From Gammaproteobacteria bacterium (GTDB lineage: Bacteria; Pseudomonadota; Gammaproteobacteria; Poriferisulfidales; Oxydemutatoraceae), in NCBI GenBank assembly GCA_028817225.1, contig JAPPQC010000041.1:1-43485 (forward strand): a stretch of DNA of 43,485 nt. Direction: 5' to 3'. The notes beneath the pieces are model-generated. The model was not told the origin of the DNA and ran no database searches. It saw only the letters and a list, made by a program, of their open reading frames with translations. Both the position numbers and the translations under genes were made by a program. Positions 33,809 through 40,633 of the stretch are shown piece by piece; position 1 is the stretch's first letter, and the number at the start of each line of letters is the position of its first letter.

Positions 33809-34767
33809 GTCGCCGCGCGCGCGTGTTCGGCGCATTGCCGGATGATTTCGCAAACGCGCCCGGCGTGCGAGACCGGCGCCGCGTGGCCGGCGTCGGCGAT
33901 GTTGTGAAAGCGTCCGTCGCGCGCCAGGCGACTGCTTTGCTTAACCGCGCGCGCCGCCACCAGCCGGTCGTGGCCGCCGCCGATGAAGTCGGCGCGGCAG
34001 CGGCAGTCGCGCAGCGCGCCGCGCAAATCGCTGTCACCCAGAAAGCGCAGCGCCGCCGCCTGTTCGGCGTGCGCGCCGCCGCGCGCGGCGGCCTGTCGCA
34101 GGCGCCGCAGCAGCGCCGCGTCGCCGTTGCCCGCCGTTTGCAGCGACAGAAACCGCCGCGCCGCGCCGTCGGCGTCGCGCGCGAATGCCGCCGCAAAGTC
34201 GTCAAAAACCGCAGGCGCCATTCCGTGCGGCCATTCATCGCAGGCGACAAAGCGCGCCGCCGCGGCAATGCAGACCAGCCCGGCGACCCGCTCCGGATAA
34301 CGGCACGCCACCGCCTGCGCCAGCACACCGCCCAGCGACCAGCCAACCCACACCGCCCGCCGCGGCGCCGCCGCCGCCAACGCCGCCACCAGTTCACCGG
34401 GGCGCGAGAAGGCGCTGCCGTTGTTTGCATTGTGGCCGGGCAGCCCGGCGCTGCGGAACGGTTTTGCGTCGCCGCCGTCTGTTTGCTTGTTTGCACCGTA
34501 GCCGGGCGGCCTTGCGCCGGTGTCATCGGTATCGCCATTTGCATTGTGTTCAAGCAGTTCGGCGATGCGGAGTACTCTTGCACCGCCGCCGTTTGTTTCG
34601 CCTCGCACTTCATGGCCCGGCAGTTCGGCGATGTACAGGTCAAACATCGTCCGAAGGCGCGCCGCCACCTCGTCCCAGCAGCGGCGGCTCATCATCCAGC
34701 CGTGCAGCAGAACGACCGGCGGTTTGCCGCTTTGCGCGCCGTCGGGGTTTTTTGCGCCGTCTTTCAC
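33805..34767 (-). CDS. bioH: Pimeloyl-ACP methyl ester carboxylesterase BioH, with internal repeats
   Basis: BioH removes the methyl group from pimeloyl-ACP methyl ester in biotin synthesis. The 320-residue hydrolase has LLHGWMMSRRCWD, nucleophile S144 in VGWSLGG, and DAGHAAPVSH near the end with the catalytic His. It is about 60 residues longer than usual: residues 49-121, where E. coli BioH has a short loop, hold four degenerate units of about 20 residues (LPGHEVRGETNGGGA, LLEHNANGDTDDTGA, YGANKQTDGGDA, LPGHNANNGSA). The start is GTG at 34767, with TACAAT 7 nt before it. bioC is coupled downstream. Confidence 0.9.
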   Translation of the reverse strand: MKDGAKNPDGAQSGKPPVVLLHGWMMSRRCWDEVAARLRTMFDLYIAELPGHEVRGETNGGGARVLRIAELLEHNANGDTDDTGARPPGYGANKQTDGGDAKPFRSAGLPGHNANNGSAFSRPGELVAALAAAAPRRAVWVGWSLGGVLAQAVACRYPERVAGLVCIAAAARFVACDEWPHGMAPAVFDDFAAAFARDADGAARRFLSLQTAGNGDAALLRRLRQAAARGGAHAEQAAALRFLGDSDLRGALRDCRCRADFIGGGHDRLVAARAVKQSSRLARDGRFHNIADAGHAAPVSHAGRVCEIIRQCAEHARAAT

Positions 34768-34774
34768 CTCGGCG

Positions 34775-34790
34775 ATTGTAGCCGTACAAT
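34775..34790. promoter_or_regulatory. Divergent -10 elements of bioH and plsY
   Basis: TACAAT on the minus strand (34780-34775) ends 7 nt before the bioH GTG. TACAAT on the plus strand (34785-34790) ends 9 nt before the plsY GTG. The two hexamers form a compact palindrome (ATTGTAGCCGTACAAT), so the promoters are back to back and both transcripts would be nearly leaderless. Confidence 0.55.
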
Positions 34791-34799
34791 GGCGGCGTC

Positions 34800-35396
34800 G
34801 TGCCGTCCGTTGAAAGCATACTCGTCGTGCTGGCCGCCTATCTCGCCGGTTCGGTTTCGTTCGCCGTCGTCATCTGCCGCCTGCGCGGCGACCCGGACCC
34901 GCGCGGCGTCGGCTCCGGCAACCCGGGCGCGACCAACGCCGCGCGCGCCGGCGGCAAGACCGCCGCCGCGCTGACGCTGCTGGGCGATGTCGGCAAGGCG
35001 TGGCTGCCGGTCTTTGCGGCGCGCCACGCCGGTTTTCCGGACACGGTCGCGGCGCTGGCCGCGCTGGCCGCGTTTGCCGGGCACTTGTATCCGGTTTGGC
35101 ACCGCTTTCGCGGCGGCAAGGGCGTCGCCGTCTGTCTGGGGTGTCTGCTCGGCCTGCAACCGCTTGCCGGTCTCGCGTGGGCCGGTGTCTGGCTGGCCGC
35201 CGCCGGCGCGTTTCGTTATGTCGCGGTGGCCGGCGTCGCCGCCGGGCTGGCGGCGCCGTTTCTGATTCACTGGTCGGGCGCTTCCGGCGCAACAACGGCG
35301 GCGGTCGCGGTGATGGGCCTGGCGATGCTGGCGCGCCACCACGACAACCTGCGCCGAATCATGCGCGGCGAGGAAGACCGCCTGTTTGAATCCTGA
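34800..35396 (+). CDS. plsY: Glycerol-3-phosphate acyltransferase PlsY
   Basis: PlsY acylates glycerol-3-phosphate from acyl-phosphate at the inner membrane, the first step of phospholipid synthesis. The 198-residue protein has several membrane helices and the three loop motifs: GVGSGNPGATNAAR, GHLYPVWHRFRGGKGVA, and the C-terminal ARHHDNLRRIMRGEEDR. It starts with GTG at 34800; a nearby ATG (34789) is out of frame. It is divergent from bioH and convergent with tsaD. Confidence 0.95.
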   Translation: MPSVESILVVLAAYLAGSVSFAVVICRLRGDPDPRGVGSGNPGATNAARAGGKTAAALTLLGDVGKAWLPVFAARHAGFPDTVAALAALAAFAGHLYPVWHRFRGGKGVAVCLGCLLGLQPLAGLAWAGVWLAAAGAFRYVAVAGVAAGLAAPFLIHWSGASGATTAAVAVMGLAMLARHHDNLRRIMRGEEDRLFES

Positions 35397-35416
35397 GCGG
35401 GCTTCCCGGTTTTCAT

Positions 35417-36430
35417 TCAGGCGCCGCGCGGCGGCTGCAATTCCGTCAGCGGCCAGCGGGCGCGAACCTGCGGCAGCGGGTCGGGCGGCTGGCCCGCCTG
35501 CAACCGCAGCAGGCCGGCGTTGGCGATCATGACGCCGTTGTCGGCGCACAGTTTCATCTCCGGATAGACCACCTCGACGCCGTCGCCGCCGAGTTTTGCC
35601 AGTTCGCGCCGCAAGCGCGCGTTGGCGGCGACGCCGCCGGCGGCGACAAGGCGGTTGCAACCGGTCTGGCCGAGCGCGCGTCGGCAACGTTCGGTCAGCG
35701 AACCGACGGCGGCCATCTCGAAAGCGAGGGCGATGTCGGCGCGGCAGCGGTCGTCGTCGCCATCGCAGCGCCGCAGCGTTTGCAGCGCGCGGGTCTTGAG
35801 GCCGCTGAAACTGAAGTCAAGCCCCGGACGGCGCGCCATCGGCTGCGGAAACTCAAAGCGCCGCGCGCGCCCGCGCCGCGCCAGGCGCTGGATTTCCGGG
35901 CCGCCGGGATAGCCAAGCCCTAACATTCTTGCGACCTTGTCGAAAGCCTCGCCGACGGCGTCGTCGAGCGTGTCGCCGAGCAACTCGTAGTGGCCGATGG
36001 CGTGCGCCGCAATCAACTGGGTGTGCCCGCCCGACACCAGCAGCGCCAGATACGGCGGCGGCGGCGCGCCCTGCAGCATGGCCGCGAGCATGTGCGCCTC
36101 CAGATGGTGCACGCCGATGGCCGGCTTGCCGAGCGCCCACGCAAGGCCGTGGCCGAAGACGGCGCCCGTCAGCAGCGCGCCAATCAGGCCGGGGCCGGCG
36201 GTGTAGGCCACCGCGTCCACCTCGTCCAGCGCGCGCGCGCCGAGCGTCTCGCGCAGCAGCGGCAGCAGTTTGCGGACATGGTCGCGCGCCGCCAGTTCGG
36301 GCACGACGCCGCCGTGCGGCTGGTGTATCCCGACCTGGCTGAACAGCGCCTCGGCGACAACGCCCGCAGACGAATCCACCAGGCCGATGCCGGTTTCATC
36401 GCACGAGGTTTCAATGCCCAGCACGCGCAT
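35417..36430 (-). CDS. tsaD: tRNA threonylcarbamoyl transferase subunit TsaD
   Basis: TsaD transfers the threonylcarbamoyl group to A37 of ANN-decoding tRNAs. The 337-residue protein has [12 protein letters not shown] at the start, the metal ligands H109 and H113 in [19 protein letters not shown], and the C-terminal [12 protein letters not shown]. It is the last gene of a minus-strand run dsbB-proC-yggT-tsaD; 13 bp separate it from yggT. Confidence 0.97.
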   Translation of the reverse strand: MRVLGIETSCDETGIGLVDSSAGVVAEALFSQVGIHQPHGGVVPELAARDHVRKLLPLLRETLGARALDEVDAVAYTAGPGLIGALLTGAVFGHGLAWALGKPAIGVHHLEAHMLAAMLQGAPPPPYLALLVSGGHTQLIAAHAIGHYELLGDTLDDAVGEAFDKVARMLGLGYPGGPEIQRLARRGRARRFEFPQPMARRPGLDFSFSGLKTRALQTLRRCDGDDDRCRADIALAFEMAAVGSLTERCRRALGQTGCNRLVAAGGVAANARLRRELAKLGGDGVEVVYPEMKLCADNGVMIANAGLLRLQAGQPPDPLPQVRARWPLTELQPPRGA

Positions 36431-36443
36431 CGCGGCGCCGGTT

Positions 36444-37016
36444 TCAGTAGAGCGAGTGCAGCAGATTCAGCGCCATATAAAGCAGAAACAGCATAATCAG
36501 CGCGCTGAAATCCACCGGCCCGACGGTCGGCACGACGCGCCGCACCGGTTCCAGCAGCGGCGAAATCAGGCTGTAGAGCAGCGAGATGAAGGGGTTGCTG
36601 TACGCCTGCGCGCCGGTGATGAACCAACTGCTGACGGCGAAAATGAAAATCGCGACAATCCAGGTTTGCAGCAGCAACTCGCCCAGTTGAATCAGCGCCA
36701 CCGTCAGCAGCGCCGGCAGCGCCGGCGAGAAGCCCTTGATGGCGCTGACCAGCGACAACTCGAACAGGCGCGCCAGATAGACCAGTATCCAGCACGGCAA
36801 GTCCCACTTGCCGGCGGCGGGGATGAGTTTTCTCGCCAGCGCCAGCGGCGGCTCGGTCAGCCGCACGATGGCCTGCGACAGCGGGTTGTAGAAGTCGGCC
36901 TGCGCCAGCGCCAGCAGCGCGCGCAGCAGCAGCAGCAGCGTGTAGAAGGTGATCAGCGTGTCGAGGACAAACGCCAGCGCCTGTTCCGGCGTGCCGCCGC
37001 TCATCAGGTTGTTCAT
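36444..37016 (-). CDS. YggT family membrane protein
   Basis: The 190-residue protein has two YGGT repeats, each two membrane helices: the first around [22 protein letters not shown], the second around [25 protein letters not shown] (in outline). YggT is often next to proC, as here, and may act in osmotic response; its role is not settled. Its start overlaps the proC stop by 4 bp. Confidence 0.92.
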   Translation of the reverse strand: MNNLMSGGTPEQALAFVLDTLITFYTLLLLLRALLALAQADFYNPLSQAIVRLTEPPLALARKLIPAAGKWDLPCWILVYLARLFELSLVSAIKGFSPALPALLTVALIQLGELLLQTWIVAIFIFAVSSWFITGAQAYSNPFISLLYSLISPLLEPVRRVVPTVGPVDFSALIMLFLLYMALNLLHSLY

Positions 37017-37834
37017 CGCGCCGTCGCGGCGGCCAGTTCCGCCGAGCGTTTCGCCGCCGCCGCCAGCACCGTGCGCGCGAGGCGGTTGATGCCGCCTTCT
37101 TCCAGTGCGGCGAGGCCGCTTTCGGTGGTGCCGCCCGGCGAGGTCACCTGTTGGCGCAGGCGCGCGACATCGCCGTCGCCGCCGTCGGCCAGCGCGGCGG
37201 CGCCGCAGAAAGTGCCGCGCGCGAGGCGCCGCGCGGCGTCGGCGGGCAGCCCCAGTTCCGCCGCCGCCTGCTCAAACGCCTCGACAATCCGGAAGAAATA
37301 GGCCGGGCCGCTGCCCGACAGCGCGGTGACGAGGTCCATGCCGCTTTCGTCGTCAAGCCACACCGTAACGGCGACGCCGCCCAGCAGTTGCCCGGCGGCG
37401 TCGCGCTGTGCCGCCGACACGCGCGCGCCGGCGCACAGCGCGACAACGCCGCGCCCGACCGCGACCGGCGTGTTCGGCATGCAGCGGATGATGGCGAGTT
37501 GCGCGCCGCTCCATTCATCAAGGCGCGCCAGCGGCACGCCGGCGGCGACCGACAGCAGCACGCCGCCGCGCCGCGCCAGCGCACCGGCCATCTCGCCGCA
37601 CACCGCGCGCACGGCGTCGGGTTTGACGCACAGCACGGCGAAGTCGCAGTCGGCGGCGGCGTCGGGATTGGAGGCGAATGTCGCAAGCCCCGGATGGCGT
37701 TCGGCCAGCCGCGCGAGTTGCGCGCCGTCGGGGTCGGACACGCGCAAGTCGGCGGCGGGCAGGCCGTGCGCGGTGAGGCCGCCAATCAGACTGCGCGCGA
37801 TGTTGCCGGCGCCGATGAACGCGATGCGCGGCAT
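37013..37834 (-). CDS. proC: Pyrroline-5-carboxylate reductase
   Basis: ProC makes L-proline from pyrroline-5-carboxylate with NAD(P)H. The 273-residue protein has the Rossmann start IAFIGAGNIARSLIGGL, CMPNTPVAVGRGV, ALSGSGPAYFF and the late TSPGGTTESGLAALEEGG motif. The ATG at 37834 overlaps the dsbB stop (TGATG); a longer frame upstream runs through dsbB and is rejected. Confidence 0.96.
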   Translation of the reverse strand: MPRIAFIGAGNIARSLIGGLTAHGLPAADLRVSDPDGAQLARLAERHPGLATFASNPDAAADCDFAVLCVKPDAVRAVCGEMAGALARRGGVLLSVAAGVPLARLDEWSGAQLAIIRCMPNTPVAVGRGVVALCAGARVSAAQRDAAGQLLGGVAVTVWLDDESGMDLVTALSGSGPAYFFRIVEAFEQAAAELGLPADAARRLARGTFCGAAALADGGDGDVARLRQQVTSPGGTTESGLAALEEGGINRLARTVLAAAAKRSAELAAATAR

Positions 37835-38340
37835 CACCGCGCCCCGCGGGTTTTCAGCAGCACCGCCGCGCACACCAGCGCCAGCGCGCCGAAAAACAGC
37901 AGCGTTTGCTGCGGAATCGTCAGCCCGGCGAAAGTCCACGCCACTTCGGCGCATTCGCCGGCGCTGTTCAGCACCGTCCGCAGCACTTCCATCGGCGGAA
38001 ATTGTTCCAGCAGGTAATCAAGGCCGGGCGTGCAGTCCGGCACCCGCCCCGGCGGCAGGTTTTGCAGCCAGACATGGCGCCCGGCCAGGCCGAGGCCGGC
38101 GGCGCACGCCAGCAGGCCGAGACCGGCGTAGAGGCGCTGCCCGAGCGCGCCGGGATTGTGCAGCGCCGCCGCCAGAAACACCGCCGCCGCCAGCCCGGTG
38201 ACCCAGCGGTCAAGAATGCAAAGCGGGCACGGCGCCAGCCCCAGCACGCCCTGCATAAAGAAAACCGCGACGGCCAGCCCGCCGACGGCAAGGGCAAATC
38301 CGCCCCAGTGAAGCGATTGACAGGAAGGCATCTGCGGCAT
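37834..38340 (-). CDS. dsbB: Disulfide bond formation protein DsbB
   Basis: DsbB re-oxidises DsbA and passes electrons to quinone. The 168-residue protein has four membrane helices, the CPLC pair (C38, C41) and the second pair C103 and C130 (in PDCTPG and AGECAE). I chose the ATG at 38340: TATAAT ends 9 nt upstream, and the promoter plus first five codons are duplicated at 40372-40432. The longer frame upstream runs through that promoter. proC is translationally coupled. Confidence 0.93.
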   Translation of the reverse strand: MPQMPSCQSLHWGGFALAVGGLAVAVFFMQGVLGLAPCPLCILDRWVTGLAAAVFLAAALHNPGALGQRLYAGLGLLACAAGLGLAGRHVWLQNLPPGRVPDCTPGLDYLLEQFPPMEVLRTVLNSAGECAEVAWTFAGLTIPQQTLLFFGALALVCAAVLLKTRGAR

Positions 38341-38404
38341 GACGCCGCCATTATAACGCCTGCCGCCGCTGGCGCCGCGCGGCGGCCATTGGCCGGGCTT
38401 GCGG
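38325..38404 (-). repeat. dsbB promoter and 5' end, copy 1 (functional)
   Basis: Bases 38325-38385 match 40372-40432 with one mismatch; a further 24 bp (38381-38404) match 40451-40474. The segment contains TATAAT on the minus strand (38355-38350) and the dsbB start. The two copies flank the AlbA_2-type gene. Confidence 0.95.
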
Positions 38405-38657
38405 CGCGGGCGGCGCGGCGGCCAATCTGCGGCACACTTCATTTTGTGGACTCGCGCCTGAACTGTACGGGCGCGTCAATCGGGGGCATTAACGCGCTCA
38501 TTATTTTGCGAATATATTGATTTTTTTATGCTCCGGCCCGGTCCAATCCGGATTTTCACAGGTCGCTACACCATTGATATACAGGCAAATATCCGGGATA
38601 ATCGCGCGCAATTAAAGTTGAAAGTAAAATAATCGCGCGTCATTATTGGTCATTATT
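38405..38657. other. AT-richer gap between dsbB upstream copy and inserted gene
   Basis: About 250 bp with no convincing gene. Base composition is lower in GC than the surroundings, with two copies of TAATCGCGCG (near 38599 and 38631). It belongs to the inserted segment. Confidence 0.5.
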
Positions 38658-40364
38658 TCATGTCGGTTCAGGGGGACGTTTGTGCGAATACCATCTTCCT
38701 CTTTTCTCGCCGTGCGCCTTGATTGCCCCCCGATCAGTCAGCCGCCGGAGCAGGCGGGTGGCCTGGCCTGGCGTAATCTTGCAAAGTTCTGCGACCTGGC
38801 CCCGGGTAATTCGGCCATGGCTTTTGGCGTATTGCAACACCATTTGCTCTTGTTGCAGCGGTTCAAAGCCGCGTTGACGGATGTAGGCGCTTTTTTCACC
38901 GAGGCGGCGGTAGGTCGCGGCGGACAGATGCCAGGTGCGGGCCTTGTGTTCGCCGCGTCTTTCAATCAGGCCGCTTTCGGCCAGTGTTTCCAGACTGCCG
39001 CGTGTCTCGGCCTCGGGCTTTTGCATCAGGCGCGCGGCCTCCGCCGTCGTGATGCGGCGGTCTTGCCACAGGCGGTTCAGAATCAGCAGACCGTCCAGAG
39101 AGAGCGTGCGGCCCGCGCGCGCCTCTTTCGTCACCAGACGCACGAACTCCAGGTTGGCCTTGCCGCCGGGGAGTGTCAGAACGACATCTTTTTCCGTGGT
39201 TCGTTCGTAGGAAGGCGCCGGACGCCCGTTGCGAATCTGTTCGTGGAAGATGGTGTCAATGCCGCGGGCGGTGCGTTCGACGATGCCGGCGCGCTTGAAG
39301 GCGTCCGCCAGCAGCGGATTGCGGGGGCGCGGTTGGGTCACAAGCAGGTTGTCGAGGCGCACGCCTTCCGGAAGGCCGCCGGGGTTTGAGATTTCGAGCC
39401 GGTTGGCATGCCATTGCACATGCACGGCGCCAAGGCGTGTGTAGTCGCGGTGAGTGAGTGCGTTGGCGACCCCTTCACGGAAAGCGCGTTCCGGATAGTC
39501 GGGGACTCCGATGCGAAGCATGTCAACCTGAACCTCCCGCTCCCGGTTGCGCGCCCGGAAGCGCATTTCCAGTTCCTCCATGGCGCGCAACAACGGCCAG
39601 CGAAAGAAGTCGTTGACTTCCACATCTGTGCCGGAGAGAACCTGAAACGCGACTTCGTGGGTCGGCAGGGCGTCTTTCAGCGCACTCTCGCGGCCAAAAA
39701 GGAGCACCCCCAGAACCCGCATGAACACAGTGCCGTTGTTGTTTTCAACCGCACCCAGCGCCCTGGCCAGTTCCAGGTCGTTGAGGCCGAGCAGGGCTTC
39801 GTCTCCGCGGCCCCGGTTCTCCCGAATGGCGCGGCGGTAGCGGTCAAATTCCAGTGGATCCAGCGCGTCCATGCCGAGGTGGTCCAGCCGCAACGCCGAG
39901 TAGTCAAGCAGACCGCGGCTGGCATGTTGCGCCTGCATTTCGTGAAAGTGGAGCGGAGTGCAAGCGGGCTTGCCGTCGCCGCCGATGGCGCGGCGCAGGT
40001 AGTGCCCGTCCGAGGTGCCGACGGGCTGGCGGGCAGCCGGAATCTCGATTGCGAGAATCTGCTTTCCGCCGACATTCACCACCTCGGCACGCACGGAGAG
40101 CGACGGGCGGGTGCGGTTGCTGATGAGCGCCTGCACGCGGGCCGGGTCGGTTTTTCCATCGTGGCGGGGGCGGGCGCCGCTGATGCGGCCATTGTCCTCG
40201 ACGCCAATCAGCAGCCAGCCGGGGTTGTCATCGCTGCGGTTTGCAAGGCACACAACGGCCTCAACGAGTTCGCGGTCCGGGAGTGCCTGTGTTCGCTCGC
40301 TCTTGAATTCCACATCAAGCGCTTCGCCGCCTGCGGCCATTTTCCTGATTCGTTCCGGCGTCAT
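38658..40364 (-). CDS. ATP-binding protein with AlbA_2 domain and winged-helix C-terminus
   Basis: The 568-residue protein has an N-terminal AlbA_2/Schlafen-like domain (LDVEFKSER, LVEAVVCLANRSDDNPGWLLIGVEDNG in outline), a GHKL-type ATP-binding-like part (FREGVANALTHRDYTRLGAVHV, RLEISNPGGLP, RGIDTIF), and two C-terminal winged-helix segments (ITTAEAARLMQKPEAETRGSLETL; ITRGQVAELCKITPGQATRLL). Such proteins are predicted transcription regulators, frequent in accessory DNA. It starts in an ATGA overlap with a duplicated dsbB start. Regulation of the neighbouring RiPP genes is possible but not shown. Confidence 0.8.
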   Translation of the reverse strand: MTPERIRKMAAGGEALDVEFKSERTQALPDRELVEAVVCLANRSDDNPGWLLIGVEDNGRISGARPRHDGKTDPARVQALISNRTRPSLSVRAEVVNVGGKQILAIEIPAARQPVGTSDGHYLRRAIGGDGKPACTPLHFHEMQAQHASRGLLDYSALRLDHLGMDALDPLEFDRYRRAIRENRGRGDEALLGLNDLELARALGAVENNNGTVFMRVLGVLLFGRESALKDALPTHEVAFQVLSGTDVEVNDFFRWPLLRAMEELEMRFRARNREREVQVDMLRIGVPDYPERAFREGVANALTHRDYTRLGAVHVQWHANRLEISNPGGLPEGVRLDNLLVTQPRPRNPLLADAFKRAGIVERTARGIDTIFHEQIRNGRPAPSYERTTEKDVVLTLPGGKANLEFVRLVTKEARAGRTLSLDGLLILNRLWQDRRITTAEAARLMQKPEAETRGSLETLAESGLIERRGEHKARTWHLSAATYRRLGEKSAYIRQRGFEPLQQEQMVLQYAKSHGRITRGQVAELCKITPGQATRLLRRLTDRGAIKAHGEKRGRWYSHKRPPEPT

Positions 40365-40387
40365 CGTCTCAAAGGCATCTGCGGCAT
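40361..40387 (-). pseudogene. Truncated dsbB start (8 codons)
   Basis: The frame reads MPQMP, as in DsbB, then LRR and stop. The TGA overlaps the ATG of the inserted gene. This repeats the arrangement seen at the cutA insertion. Confidence 0.75.
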
Positions 40388-40474
40388 GACGCCGCCATTA
40401 TAACGCCTGCCGCCGTTGGCGCCGCGCGGCGGGGCAGGCCGGGTTGCGCGGGCGGCCATTGGCCGGGCTTGCGG
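40372..40474 (-). repeat. Duplicated dsbB promoter and 5' end, copy 2
   Basis: Partner of 38325-38404. It has the same TATAAT (40402-40397 on the minus strand) and start codon, with about 20 extra bases (40433-40450) inside. It presumably drives the inserted gene. Confidence 0.92.
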
Positions 40475-40542
40475 TGTGCGCTGCGCGGCGGCAAGTGGCG
40501 GTGTGCGTGGCAGCCAATGGCGGCGAGGGCGGCGGTTCGTCC

Positions 40543-40560
40543 GTTCAGAAACCTGTGTCA
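40543..40560 (+). promoter_or_regulatory. RiPP box 5 (GTTCAGAAACCTGTGTCA)
   Basis: Same sequence as box 1. It lies 74 bp before the YcaO gene and about 47 bp before the inferred transcription start, tying the maturation operon to the precursors. Confidence 0.85.
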
Positions 40561-40586
40561 GCGGGCAAACACATGCCGACTGATTG

Positions 40587-40592
40587 TATAAT
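40587..40592 (+). promoter_or_regulatory. -10 element of the YcaO operon
   Basis: A perfect TATAAT. The expected -35 position holds GGCAAA, a poor match, which fits a promoter that needs an activator at the upstream box. Confidence 0.6.
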
Positions 40593-40633
40593 CACGCCCC
40601 TGCGCGCTTGTTGCGCGGTGAAGGCAAACCCTG

